From: JAFEDN01 sp963712715
GTDB taxonomy: Bacteria > Pseudomonadota > Gammaproteobacteria > Coxiellales > Coxiellaceae
DNA length: 64,000 nt
Assembly (NCBI GenBank): GCA_963712715.1
Contig: CAVQJI010000042.1
Location: forward strand, 102,993 to 166,992
Direction: 5' to 3'
The notes under the pieces were generated by a model, which saw only the letters and a list, made by a program, of their open reading frames with translations, was not told where the DNA came from and did no database searches. Shown piece after piece: positions 36,801 through 43,189 of this stretch (position 1 is the first letter of the stretch; each line of letters starts with the position of its first letter). Both the position numbers and the translations under genes were made by a program.

Positions 36801-39584
36801 AAACCAGAGGGTCATTACGAGTTAGGTGTTTATATTGCTAAAGTCGGAGAACAAAAAGGCAATGAAGATGAATCTTCCCGATATGATCAATGGTCTTTGA
36901 ATTTACCCGAATACAAAGATTTATTATCTGACGGACGTTTGTCTCAACAACAATTAGATGGTGATAATAATCTGCGGCAGGCTATTTTAAACTACGCCGG
37001 TGATGTTTGCGGCAGTGTTTCTTTGGGCGCGATGGAAGCGTGGCCCGCGGTTGAGACAGGAAAAGAATTCACCCGGCGTATTCGCCCGAATGACATCCCG
37101 CGTCCTTCCGGGAATCTTGCGGCAATGATTATGGGAGTGGCTGATAGCGGTTACGATCTTTATATCATCAATGATTTTGACGTTAAGGCGTGCACTGCCA
37201 CGCCCGGATCCGCGGAGATGATTTTACCTGGCGGCCACACGATTAAAAACGCCATCATCATCAATACCCATAACAAAGCCTGCCTGATTCGCATGGGCAA
37301 GATCGTTGCGCAGGATATTGATGTCGACATAAAAAATTGCCGTCAATTGAAAAAAAGTTACAAAAATTCCGCACTACCTGGGAAATTATCCAGGATAACC
37401 ACGCCTCCGGCGCTTGTTTGCAGCATCATTGCCGGGGTAACCGCTCAAGCCGGCCGGACCTGGTCGCCCAATCTGGAGATAGTGGAAAATCGCGTGGAAG
37501 TAAATGGCGCCGGGCAACCCGAGCAACGTCTGCTCACAAAAACGCGAATAAAATCCTACGATGAACAGTTACCGTTTGCTATCGCGCACAGATTATTTAA
37601 AAATTTTACGGAGGGTGCGGAATTAAAAGTACTGAATGTGAAGCGGCTGGACGAACTCCATGAAAAGGGCTGGCTCCGGCCTTTGCGTGCCTATATCGCT
37701 CTTCTGGGTTATAAACGATTCACCGAAGAAGGCGGCCGCATTCTGGAGAGCGACGAAAGCTGGACCGTACGATTCCAGCGCATGGTAAAACTCATGGAGA
37801 AAACTTTAGGAATCACGATAAAGCAGGACAGCGGTTGTCAGAATATTATTACAACTGACGAATTTAAAAGGCTTATGGAGCTATTCCAGGCAGGTATCGC
37901 TAAATTTAGTGAATTTGTACTGACTTTTAATCTGATTCTTCCCCCCCGAGTTGAATCCGCGACCACGTTCTGGGGCAAATACTGCGAACAAAATGATTTG
38001 GGTGTGCTTCATTTCATTTGTGATGATTCGACCGTGAATCAGAAAAATTTCCGTGCCCACTGCCTGGAATTACTGACTAAATTGGCCCAGCTAACCAATC
38101 CATCGCTTGCCGACCCCGTTCCTCCTGTGGAGCCGCGGAGCAAGTTGCTCTTTTTAGATCGGCTGCCGGAGGAGCAGGAGCTGGCAGGTTATTCCGGTCA
38201 GTATCTCCTGGTGGGTTCAAGGGAATTTAAATTTGACGGTCAGAAGTCAGTAGACGATCCCCGTATTGAATTTACCAATCTTCACTATTTTGACGAGAAG
38301 GGTAATTCCTGTAAATTGTACAGTTTTCCTGATGCGGATTTTAACGGCGTTTTGCTGGAAGCCCTTTTAACATCAGAATTCGATATAGTCCTGACTGCCA
38401 TGGCCCCGGGATTAAAAGAGGAAGAGATTGAAGTAGAAGCGAAAAGAATTTATCAGAAGCGTGGAAATACTCCGGTTATTATTTACCAAAAAGTGTTTAA
38501 AAAACTTTTTGAAAAACTGGTGGAGGATTCTCCAAATTATTATGTATTTGGACAGATAGAAAAAGGTTTAAGTCTGACCAAAACTACCTCAACCATCGCG
38601 CAGGGGCTGGCATTTCCGAATGTGGGTGAAGAAAAATATCTGGTTAAAAATCCTGCCTTCTCGGCGGCCTATAAAGGAATCATAGGTAAAAAAGCCCATT
38701 ATCTTGAAAATGGAAAACTACGCAGTAGAGTGCATTTAGACCGTGACAAGGTGAAGAAATTTGCTTTTACGGGGGAAAATGATCAGCTTCGATCTATTCC
38801 CTCAGAGCAGAAATGTGACTTGATATGGCTGGAAAGGATGCCTCAGGGCGAAATGCTCAATTTCTGCAAAGGAAAAATAGTATTTATATCCACGGAGCTG
38901 GTGCCCAAATTTAAACTGGAGGGTCAGCGATATGCGCATGAAACGTCGACACTCTGTTCGAATCTGTACTTCGTTTATCAGGGCAGACTGACTGGGGTAC
39001 GGGTCCCGGCGCATGGAGCAGAATTTTTTAACAAGAAATTGCGTAAATTAATGAAAAAATCCAAAGAAAACGAATTGATTTTAACCTCCACAGAGGTGGA
39101 TGAATTAATCAATCGCTGGAAAGCGGATGATGTGCGTTGTGCGAATGCCGGCAACCTTTTTCCCATGCGCGATAATCTGTTGAAGTTTCTTCAGGGCGGC
39201 AACAGGCCTGGTTCAATCCAGAGCGTGATCCTCGATCCGGCAGTAGAAGTTTTGGTGACCGTACCTGGATCCACATTAATGCCACGGAATGACAGAGATT
39301 CTGCGCCAGTGGAAACAAAGAAAGAAACAAAGCAGGAGGAGTATAAACTCCCGGACTTAAAATTAACGCGAGTGTATAACCACCACTTTGAGGCTGAAAA
39401 GGATAAGATCGCCCAATCACTCACATCGCCCTTGTTTTCTGAGTTTTCAGAACAGAAAGCACTCGTTAATCATGTGATTAGCGGCGGGAGTTTATATCAT
39501 CCGCTACCCACCGATGAAGAGAGGAGGGCTGAAGAATCATTAACAAATATTGATGAGGCGATGGAATTAGAGATGGATTTCTGA
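21852..39584 (+). CDS. Giant 5,910-aa protein of unknown function
   Basis: One open frame of 17.7 kb with a strong ribosome site (GAAGGAGCG ahead of the ATG). I recognise no family. No signal peptide or clear membrane helix is seen. By eye it is a mostly helical, charged, soluble scaffold. Two related N-terminal units, KIKAGMDDDKIILEL (about 155) and KIEAGQTDDQILQEL (about 328), suggest repeats. A poly-serine linker lies near 925-955. Short beta-rich strips that read Y-I/L-x-hydrophobic...L-Y/F recur near 380, 3125, 4137, 4340, 4976, 5450 and 5675. The last 25 residues are Glu-rich, like Dot/Icm secretion signals. Residues about 1547-1598 come from an inserted family A repeat. A secreted host-acting giant protein is the favoured inference. 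Confidence 0.8.
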   Translation: MSRTGDGPKSASTTSQILEKKRNPEENANRLYRQDPFFCEAVMNAEISSSDLRGNLEPIDAIIRDLPEKEVKAFQEKVKNIRDQKQLGSDLETIVSAEFKKLSSITSLTPQQIEFKIKNYWRLADVVMRQDVDFKIESQGRGSYLSLKKLVLEIRQKIKAGMDDDKIILELKLQPGHQNLIEAVREDYTRFVNEQDEKKIQGQWDTLVTQTKDSLPRTVITQLSGMIQLLSENNKTVIDEKYHPADIRFIVNDCKADQTLLSKYTQEFKRLDDQLKSGNIKTILGVLDGTCVQDITEKYLKFYTERHFRANKIDYPRDRAQRQKISEKIEAGQTDDQILQELMNEHYSLTVVSTPDALDFKALNTIRQKFNNPVLARDQKGQVSICGYKGGQWRITLLNGDKFKDFQFPPSARPLILDRYEIPLLVYEEITVKAGHSFVEYADSEEDKNPGATQKERDRLRVIIESVINFIDIDSQIRNHTPGFEGISYADTRGLIVNIRKGLKATRKIVQQRIPGRESMPATQPVGSGSPSHPSSRPARVLEPAQALQPAPLTGIKHLSPWRSLMNETTDKATESAAALWTIGIPGTNYALLPSSHLSGIFSGIMENPQRYRLYDFFASLYNDDPYEATTRRIRLKVYKDNPDHAETIVNLLIFTGEPYPGQDLAIKAFLGANPKPILGCLQEWLNKGEEAYTSKAFKFIVANPVVLVDNFSLLYLTATGFFELMKIFDWLKVILKKGTSTRREPQREVMENLLRHCTKILVEIFVNSAATTNLLNPGIDKTGKKAILKDCIEKHRYFDFVKSLCLFRQGDKFIFSCHDILIELLINTTDFKPDGPLWRSMGVLAEAPGNESGISSLNRLNVVEPRQDKIIHRIIKKISAEIKKREGQLPSPDNSVSQIELSMEESSRFIMLRPESPDDSSNPDLLSSSSSSSYFSSSSTSSSSSSFASMSAPEKKISFEDKYTEDETEKAHLLTIIGEEDLPSSEVPGRDIPDSLPLIFESKDLESDKPEKLSQISPKFELMPAFLNLATLMVDRITQMRNFNSGNPIPETYPEEFFAKIQSWGEEYCFLFILAVGCVELPLQNTLTFSSRFKLLINFMTYLKNDDLITFVAKKFGQLGAEQGISFDEKSFCQDSYKTFLLNPLGWSARHWHDFRRVEKSAFAFAFDKDFRQKTALNFREIKKITLWLNAFSQSPRDLKANQPKEQPGVIPLHIKEIARELKKLQALPLGLESFYGFLKEMNLESTGYDEWNIAAMYAVLFIPNHLQIRNEFNEKICGPSFELLKKAIRECEKFSISSLSAPETQRRAALFFTLLQFPPETHASRHTGAEIRYPRVCSDLSQFFVEFFPPEEVLQAVEWLFSLQNFINDNPTGCDRIQIRPFFNCLLNNEKFVSFLQQLAEKDKPRFAKFKAASLQKLINSLPGTLTLQVFTNVDHRDVLSVEPSDSELKAEEPEVEKPKVEELSLVNFLDDPASTMQSFFIYVERASRLTPAIFWQKREAICLRLVQILEGCWEAAPSTVCFTLEIIRFANLFETFREMNLDRQQFSLSTPPPGGADARNDTRLMGAGGGDAPLSPPCDSPLGKESSLQRELLPDRYTAVQNFQNQIRLYYNQYVTEMRSDVRSKLYSQFILFRAALQWVLNNYTREVETSAGCERLLAFCKWLHDFSSNRNKTESLPVWEFSRALLVQDFKSFTVLQLNVCIALATQKRFMPFRQLMRSIAIDLLAVGEIKANYSSGFFDDDKITVTAPKCQATFFLLVSGVSIKSVYRHLGEMTETTPDQLEGFIRRVHEVFEHVDQLLQDENTYDELTLKKLAALRAKVIHFFVEVATGLNQTLSTNNEQEITEEGAFRLKVKSIGMSKQLPKYRFSIKDQTILFLDKMGIGLQEKLRDALVVLFSEEKNYRFLMHFISSGHGSMPDSYEQPIVRTVSHYYIHPMVFRAALMALLKTGWALPPQHWPKLGEQLTNVVAFCSRSENHNRYLKRISVFSDAVVRKPQNFIDFFQLLFDMRLPLQSLQSFNEQCVWQAARLLDVVCDGVNKGRKTGGSILLQTQPLEVKTPDSGSTLSTLSRLLGSFIKKNPEVKEYKGARRSLDLKNVPDISLSNARKANFLLEAEAYALEFIAVPGNEFCGLLESRAAKIAIKYQDILLSNLADSRIPIRFQNIGLRILVILNDSSLTEEETEKEEKIHRLLQNLETAHEKAYFQLVNKLDHYMKIRFGRTAPFRVKLLKLLTPPSQPLEIPTQSSSSRPTVTIPPKSVIPRASAVIKLLQNKEFSSCEDGLSNLPQAMRKEKTDREFARNKLQRLQKEIPGNKKRNLPGSLHSDLEVYSKVVSEEGWECVEPIIAALIDKLCEVKEFAYQSPFAGVPLRNNLKDAFSDLLIRSGLTESTSAALVSGLMSGDDIHVSTAMAVILLRIAQAYRHPFSQQPSGAQRRIASIAVKNLHQPLCSLFSGPILTPQVQQYREWREYFQTIVWLGKTIDPLSFVPSVSGQPVDKVQTLIDVLEPLVDVEHFEYIHRFLISYHLLLPEHIERDYPSPIEEENTLTLTGGNAVPQEEPEIKILVVDPPSLPAENLPEEQTDPEMKELMLTPRISPEFKSFSEWPEQTATYTDTLAPLFKALEQKGLYSPSSKIPDQDHKHPERLPLLSSIVAAYPANSFLQSAIENYRGPSKDDASLFNQHVFALAFNNPNQFLGYFSALTWRRVVNESAYGRHEGGKRLVKNFDRHTARLKKAKMTSLLFDGLCAALNVTYAASEGLLLPREKEHSLSALTPDSKKELRELFKHHFKTAFPDTNKSRRLQAMDTVKEKATRKDWIEYFIKFMKILIPEMVDEFSELENALLNSVPDYQQDQALRAWCWTLVQCIPKVEGQVNDMVRPEIEHHLKRQLGGQLSRDKRVAQLFCLFKIDSLATRDVAEALGASTVTSSVMVEAMVRFCVNTGKMPFTPLEPTEKIDHLFFSFASHYQLLSTDDEEALSRALHDQQEKQPLAFSRMAQIMLQVSMGLQGQRSVLALYAHAEEFFLRQESDSEVRIKKIDQFYEKFRVKEQINYYIKQITDASTKHREIKGSLDYFIRSQVLNARAIIYLTDQLSEKYGFYATPEFDDKDKKNIPGNAFVLTNDNQIYRSCYGHWHIMQAGRLVTEIKNRGDIPKVEALTRIDRGHEEDIRGLLRQIEAVNGDRIPNKFEKGLRRNTLSVIAKQMEKISQVNTPPPGRMPHYECLISEETSRQVVIAETLLRSMDPSLDSEYKNKAVVLSFGQRQHKNLNLTGARRPIFSPWTQMVWALNFYHFDPLSRPQFIKSADFFELMKKLLEFEDHPRYKTLLAHNYLESLPEMKTDDDCKNALKKAKRLYWRSFSWDVKDSDRGAYLANSCACFVTGKTNKDFVEEIDPDDLFVEFADKIMYGSRDQLPEIKVAASSDLTDTLVAFVKTFLASDVRTSGSRSPDEIFVDHLTGGLGFDPISNLLKLIVSSINRLPSTDACWKISHYLLNIIKPSADEKESKERKISHTPFDRVIRALEALLRNDKIDPKVRKSIRDNFLLLLKNRYSNVETNPKLIESYTRLYKQRKALLIAAEENNRASIRVKIQDILTQLRTDPQIKIGVKKEELILQFSSALDQVNSPRGAMPSFQILCGRLKEVIREAIYDAQLAQRRELVGGLTRILDSSGLPVHQLSDPNAWNKVLDTDIIEQLRDLQSVFMRWKNIYPLMGMEYIEKTSAEFKLPTGHRAINSTSGQIRAKNEFRALLLKQENPRHFFGTEFIGAENGEGQIIRKLLNYYFTNGNDITDKGEQTNALLELIEKNAVTNSHLFKNAMKFIFELLNSEEVLERKPFGRLRAWFMEMLFLHWNQLARAAIDAHWDNPSDLYAFRKNLLDTMRIAFKAFQDSGGQNFTSFQLPGSLMELHYLLMMQIEPQDTLMLDSLTSLVNVRTAGELSTVNAQARTADPDLLSAGACVITHTLGALRGDVLPNSFRDALETLLQEQTILENNQIKEEHERKSEAGFVPTQDRRDQRSLVRLRRGKHFSDQPDEYKYPQFGFSVPELLAAVVDEVPIPLEKFNSDALNSVSDYNLRENISNIVDTLDTLGGSSLIKLRGSDSQDSKNEDPELEKLKSGDLENLICQGTSNAIYIRDLDKLYYFKYSRAGKGTLTELVVDRDLLPGFDEKMRVGDLGYAQPRLLSERRLDDIEKFTDNKPEFEDPADEKESPESVLPGDLIRVPRTRTVAALLQGMMRTNELALIINADIKPQDLNRRIENMNFPAFKNYAAWYDKFRWIAGLLNPQKPVDYLFNFQPNFGWRKLRIFWGGCDLVLMDTQPTIENVKQLNIISNAAYIRYGDQLFYANNINEIVNNKIIAVNTCTLSVVNLKETKETEQKRAKVFSEFDARLDIARLTPGESRKLTAEQLKEIFNLTEHTHLEKVERPWEDLHYQIFQAIEKRYLALLSPQREAVRDEVLRDVPSELREVGDGDVTLLGLITRWQDVGVVSYIDQDQVTRRKLSANFNQFSQFLSGLFIDTERSRLGNARYFPLINGIVSETTNKIFTPDALDNKIKNILIRPELRKYFLQKLAAVCLSDNMQPLLDQLNKPENRIIQIASKFLELHWTENLLETAWTVLAHEMLAHPERSWLRQTQPNTVSYFEEESNQLEVAAHQDELLIHHLLAWRTKISKAFGSRSQAMQEESAETEQEEKSPDIAQNVDGSLTIEKVDCLREFLIIFKDRFAQNKQDCFILYQNLVNWAIREWFASGKSKTEELIAVFRLSSIAGLTVDQLDFWSQCARSMVFKKNTVTSQELFDALRNYEPPFTRWTLIEDYLESRPARRDTPPFRIIPFIEQYLKEKNKTGIDFFKDTLFDRDAYNATSFIVCVLRKLGMDGEKMLVNFGDMVGKNSLQNQLIEYLKPLLVDPNAKELILAEEDTEEQAALKEEQRKPVVEAHSRLNGFIHLLLGLRIELLDREPTEEEKKRVVEQKCIYMIRKPEGHYELGVYIAKVGEQKGNEDESSRYDQWSLNLPEYKDLLSDGRLSQQQLDGDNNLRQAILNYAGDVCGSVSLGAMEAWPAVETGKEFTRRIRPNDIPRPSGNLAAMIMGVADSGYDLYIINDFDVKACTATPGSAEMILPGGHTIKNAIIINTHNKACLIRMGKIVAQDIDVDIKNCRQLKKSYKNSALPGKLSRITTPPALVCSIIAGVTAQAGRTWSPNLEIVENRVEVNGAGQPEQRLLTKTRIKSYDEQLPFAIAHRLFKNFTEGAELKVLNVKRLDELHEKGWLRPLRAYIALLGYKRFTEEGGRILESDESWTVRFQRMVKLMEKTLGITIKQDSGCQNIITTDEFKRLMELFQAGIAKFSEFVLTFNLILPPRVESATTFWGKYCEQNDLGVLHFICDDSTVNQKNFRAHCLELLTKLAQLTNPSLADPVPPVEPRSKLLFLDRLPEEQELAGYSGQYLLVGSREFKFDGQKSVDDPRIEFTNLHYFDEKGNSCKLYSFPDADFNGVLLEALLTSEFDIVLTAMAPGLKEEEIEVEAKRIYQKRGNTPVIIYQKVFKKLFEKLVEDSPNYYVFGQIEKGLSLTKTTSTIAQGLAFPNVGEEKYLVKNPAFSAAYKGIIGKKAHYLENGKLRSRVHLDRDKVKKFAFTGENDQLRSIPSEQKCDLIWLERMPQGEMLNFCKGKIVFISTELVPKFKLEGQRYAHETSTLCSNLYFVYQGRLTGVRVPAHGAEFFNKKLRKLMKKSKENELILTSTEVDELINRWKADDVRCANAGNLFPMRDNLLKFLQGGNRPGSIQSVILDPAVEVLVTVPGSTLMPRNDRDSAPVETKKETKQEEYKLPDLKLTRVYNHHFEAEKDKIAQSLTSPLFSEFSEQKALVNHVISGGSLYHPLPTDEERRAEESLTNIDEAMELEMDF
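26490..26645 (+). repeat. Repeat family A copy 2, in frame inside the giant gene
   Basis: The stretch contains the family core (CGGAGCCGATGCTCGGAATG) and CCCCCTTGCGATTCCCCATT, as in the intergenic copies at 1329 and 48736, yet the reading frame stays open. It encodes about 52 residues rich in Pro, Gly, Ala and Asp, unlike the helical sequence on both sides. It is comparable in behaviour to Rickettsia palindromic elements that insert in frame. Confidence 0.85.
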
Positions 39585-39606
39585 CAGCCATAACCGTGGA
39601 TAAAAT

Positions 39607-39761
39607 GCATAGGCTTCAGTTTAAGGATTTTTTTCCCAAAAGACGCCGTCATTGCGAGCGCCAGCGAAGCAATCCAGTACAGAATTTCTACAAAGCTCGT
39701 ACTGGATTGCTTCGCTGGCGCTCGCAATGACGGCTAAAATTCCTTAAACTGACGCCTATGT
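39607..39761. repeat. Palindromic repeat family B, copy 2, with nested outer arms
   Basis: The inner palindrome at 39647-39732 is nearly perfect (CGTCATTGCGAGCGCCAGCG with its full complement). It is enclosed by an outer inverted pair, CATAGGC..CAGTTTAAGGA and TCCTTAAACTG..GCCTATG. It occupies much of the 370-base gap after the giant gene; the rest is AT-rich and probably carries the promoter of the following pilus operon. Confidence 0.9.
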
Positions 39762-39954
39762 GGATAAAATGCGGGTGCTTCCAGTATGGTTTGAGTGGTT
39801 TATTCGATAATTATGAAATTCAAGATTTCTTTGATTTTTCATAATTTTTGAGCAGGTTTTCAACAAAAAAAGCTTTCATTTCTATAAAAAAGAAGATATC
39901 ATAAATAACTTTTTTAGATAGACTATTTATTATATCGCGAATAGGATTATATTT

Positions 39955-40398
39955 ATGAATAAATTAGCTATTATCGTAGGGCTTATCATTTTTTGCGCAG
40001 GTTGTGCTCCAGAAAAGGTTGTTCCCGCTCCCGTTCCTGTCGCCCCGGCTCCCAAAGCTGTCGTGGTAGTGCCCCCTCCGACAGCAGCAGTTATCAACAT
40101 GCCGGCGCCTCTTCCGGTGACGTACCCCAAAAATGTGATTGTGCGCCAAAAACCCCTGCCGGCTATTTCAGTTTATCCCGGTTCTCTGAAGGAAAACGTT
40201 GAGCGTATCGCTGCTCATTACGGCTGGCATCAGGTCGTATGGGACGCTCCGGAGGATTATCGGTGGGTTGGCTACGCCCAAATCCAGGGTGAAAATTTAT
40301 CCAGCGTTTTACGCCAGTTATTTACGGATTTTCCTTTACAGGCGGTTTTCTATCAAGGTAATCACGTATTATATATTCATCCAAGGACATTAAAATAA
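39955..40398 (+). CDS. pilL: Pilus lipoprotein PilL/TcpQ-like
   Basis: A lipobox (IIFCAGC, cysteine near residue 18) follows a short hydrophobic signal. A Pro/Val/Ala-rich linker comes next. The C-terminal domain, about residues 75-145 (SLKENVERIAAHYGW, LSSVLRQLFTDFPLQAVF), matches the TcpQ/PilL C-terminal domain that helps secretin assembly. At 147 residues it is a short form of PilL. AGGAT precedes the ATG. Its TAA overlaps the pilN ATG by one base, so they are coupled. Confidence 0.8.
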   Translation: MNKLAIIVGLIIFCAGCAPEKVVPAPVPVAPAPKAVVVVPPPTAAVINMPAPLPVTYPKNVIVRQKPLPAISVYPGSLKENVERIAAHYGWHQVVWDAPEDYRWVGYAQIQGENLSSVLRQLFTDFPLQAVFYQGNHVLYIHPRTLK

Positions 40399-41927
40399 TG
40401 AAAAAGCGTAACATCTTCAGATTTCTTGGTTTAGTTTGCACTACATTATTGCTGACGGCGTGCATTTTGCCTCCTTATCAACACGCTAGCGAGCGTATTG
40501 ATCAAACCGACCGGCAAATCGCCGCCGATAAAGCGGCTGACGATGAGCGCGCTCCGCCGGTGATCAGCCGGCCTGGCTTTTACATCGACCCAAATCCGGT
40601 GAGCCTGAGCAAAGATCCGGCGTGGATGCGCCGCTCCATCACCCTGACCGCGCAAAATATGCCGATGGATGAACTGGTATCGAGATTATTACGCCACAGC
40701 GACGTCAACGTTCGTTATGATAATTCCGTGGAAGCCAAGCGCCCGGTGAGTCTGCATTATTCCGGCAGCATAAAAGGCGCGCTGGATACCGTGGCCGCCA
40801 AAACCCGCTATTACTACCTTGTCGAAGGAAATGTGGTGAGCTGGTCCGCCTTTCAAACCAAAATGTTTGACATCTCATTTATGCCTGGCTATTCCTCTTA
40901 CCTGGTGGGACGCAACCAGAATAGTTCATCCGGTTTTGGTAATGCCTATCTGGGTTCCGGAGAAGTGCAAAGCGACGTCAATGACGATCAGTACAGCAGC
41001 CTGCAGGCCCAATTATCCGTCTGGGAAGATTTACGAAACGGTCTCAGTAAGCTGGTTTCTTCCGACGGCAGATTTATGATTTCCGAATCGACCACCACAG
41101 TGACGGTGCGTGATCATCCGGATAACGTTGACTCCATCGGCAAGTACCTTGACGATTTAAACAGAACCCTGTCCCAGCAGGTGGCTATCAAAGTGGAAGT
41201 GCTGGACGTCAGGCTTACTCAGTCTTATGAAATGGGTATTAATTGGGATGCGATCATCAGGACTTTCACCAATTTTCAGTTTACAGGCGCTCTGGCCGAC
41301 GCCACCACAATTTCACCCATCGCGATGGCAGGGGGCACCACTTCCGGTATTGCTTCGTTCGTGATTGGCAAAAACCAGCACCAAACTTTTATCCGAGCTC
41401 TGGACCTTCAGGGTAGAGTGCACCTTGTTACCAATCCGCAAGTGGTTACCATGAACAACCAGATGGCGACTATTCGCATCACCAACGATACCAGCTATGT
41501 GAAAAGTGTCAGCACCACGCAAACTCCCGATGCCGGCACCACGTCGTCCATAACGCCGGGAACGGTGACCGATGGCTTCACGCTTTATGTTCTACCCAAA
41601 ATTCAGGGTGATAAAGTGTTCATGCAAATTAGCAGCACTTTGTCCGACCTTCTGAGTATTACCAAAGCGGATAATGCGCCGACGGGAACGAATGTCAAGG
41701 ATCAAACCACATTTACAGCCATTCAAATCCCGACGTTGGCGCAAAAAGTATTTAACCAGCGCACGGCATTGCAGTCGGGTGAGACTTTAATCGTGGCGGG
41801 TTACCGGCGTGTGCGTGACGAAACCCGCGAAGCCAAATACTTTACGGTGGCTGCGCTTGGCGGCAAAGGTTCTGAAAGCGAGAACATTGAAACGCTGGTG
41901 TTAATTACTCCCATCGTGATGAAGTAA
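40398..41927 (+). CDS. pilN: Type IVb pilus secretin lipoprotein PilN
   Basis: The 509-residue outer-membrane channel protein has a lipobox (LLLTAC, cysteine near residue 22). An N-terminal STN-like domain follows (MPMDELVSRLLRHSDVNVRY) and then a secretin core ending in QSGETLIVAGYRR and ETLVLITPIVMK. The form with a lipidated N-terminus and a single N-domain matches PilN of R64-type and BfpB/TcpC-type pili. It forms the oligomeric gate through which the fibre leaves. It is third-base coupled with pilL and three bases from pilO. Confidence 0.92.
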   Translation: MKKRNIFRFLGLVCTTLLLTACILPPYQHASERIDQTDRQIAADKAADDERAPPVISRPGFYIDPNPVSLSKDPAWMRRSITLTAQNMPMDELVSRLLRHSDVNVRYDNSVEAKRPVSLHYSGSIKGALDTVAAKTRYYYLVEGNVVSWSAFQTKMFDISFMPGYSSYLVGRNQNSSSGFGNAYLGSGEVQSDVNDDQYSSLQAQLSVWEDLRNGLSKLVSSDGRFMISESTTTVTVRDHPDNVDSIGKYLDDLNRTLSQQVAIKVEVLDVRLTQSYEMGINWDAIIRTFTNFQFTGALADATTISPIAMAGGTTSGIASFVIGKNQHQTFIRALDLQGRVHLVTNPQVVTMNNQMATIRITNDTSYVKSVSTTQTPDAGTTSSITPGTVTDGFTLYVLPKIQGDKVFMQISSTLSDLLSITKADNAPTGTNVKDQTTFTAIQIPTLAQKVFNQRTALQSGETLIVAGYRRVRDETREAKYFTVAALGGKGSESENIETLVLITPIVMK

Positions 41928-41930
41928 AGT

Positions 41931-43187
41931 ATGAGTTTATTGAATCGACCAGATGGCATACAGTTTGTAGTGCAACCCTACCGGGAGCGCATTTCAATCG
42001 GTAAACGCTCGGTGATGACTCAACGAATTCGCCTGTTATCGGAACAACACGGCCAGTATGTTCTGATTTCACCGCTGACCCAGAATGCGGTGGAAGCGGT
42101 TTTTTCCAGAGAGTCTGGCTATTTGCTGGGAGAAAATGTCTGGGCTTACTTCGACAAGTCTCCTTACCTGATTTTTTGCGAGAGATTATCCAAAGACACT
42201 AATCAGGTATTGCTGGTCATTGTCAGAGCTAATGAAGTTTATCTGGATACGGTCATTGATAACGATAAGCTGCGCGCGGAGCTGGTTCCTTTAATGACCA
42301 TGCAGGAATCTTTTCGGGTTATTATCTTTGGTGATGTTTCTTTAAGTCAAACCGAAACACCGGGCCATTTTGTACTACCAAAAAATCTCATCAGTAGCTT
42401 TGAGATCGCTAAAGAACCCGTTTTTAAAAATTTACCGATATCACCCAATGTCAGGTTGTTAACGCTATTGCTGGCTCTCAAATCGCCGTTATTGGGTTCA
42501 AGAATTTCTTCTCTCACTATCGGTGTAGCCACTTTGGCAGTTTTGGCTACCGTTTGGTGGATTTATGCGGTCATTCCGCCGACACGGGAAGCGCCTCTGG
42601 CGCCAACAAACGTGGCTCAAAAAGTGGATATGGCCTATATGGATTTCTATGCGGCCATGAAATCGCCCTCTCCGAGTGAACAATTGGATGAACTGGCGCA
42701 CACTCTGGAAACATTTTATGCTTTGCCCGGATGGTCAGCGGCGAACATACGTTACGACAGCAGCCAGTACCGTATTCAACTGGAGCGTCAGGGCGGTAGT
42801 TTGCAATGGTTGACACAGTGGGCAAACGTTGAAAACTATTCTCTTAACCTCGGTTCCGCTGGGGCTGAAATAGCTGTTCCCAGCCAACTGATATCACGCG
42901 CCAGACCGCGTTTTTTATATCCGCTGTCACAAGTGATGGCTTCTCTGGTGGATGAATTAGACCTCCTGTTTCCTGATGAAATGGTGAGCATCAGTGATCC
43001 ACGAATATTGGGTCAGACCAAATCAAGAACTGTGACGATTAATTTAGCTGACGCTTCACCGGATACCTTAGTGTTAATTGGTAACACCTTGGGGGATCGT
43101 TTACCGCTGTCCATTGCAGCGATGAATGTCAGTGTTAGTAGGGGATTACTCAATGGAAGCGTTCAATTATCTGTGTGGGGAATATAA
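41931..43187 (+). CDS. pilO: Type 4b pilus protein PilO2
   Basis: The 418-residue protein has a cytoplasmic N-terminal domain of about 190 residues, a single membrane helix near 193-215 (TIGVATLAVLATVWWIYAVI) and a periplasmic C-terminal domain. This is the topology of PilO2 proteins, which link the cytoplasmic ATPase to the periplasmic machinery in R64-type pili. It starts three bases after the pilN stop. Position between pilN and pilP supports the call more than any single motif. Confidence 0.85.
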   Translation: MSLLNRPDGIQFVVQPYRERISIGKRSVMTQRIRLLSEQHGQYVLISPLTQNAVEAVFSRESGYLLGENVWAYFDKSPYLIFCERLSKDTNQVLLVIVRANEVYLDTVIDNDKLRAELVPLMTMQESFRVIIFGDVSLSQTETPGHFVLPKNLISSFEIAKEPVFKNLPISPNVRLLTLLLALKSPLLGSRISSLTIGVATLAVLATVWWIYAVIPPTREAPLAPTNVAQKVDMAYMDFYAAMKSPSPSEQLDELAHTLETFYALPGWSAANIRYDSSQYRIQLERQGGSLQWLTQWANVENYSLNLGSAGAEIAVPSQLISRARPRFLYPLSQVMASLVDELDLLFPDEMVSISDPRILGQTKSRTVTINLADASPDTLVLIGNTLGDRLPLSIAAMNVSVSRGLLNGSVQLSVWGI

Positions 43188-43189
43188 CC

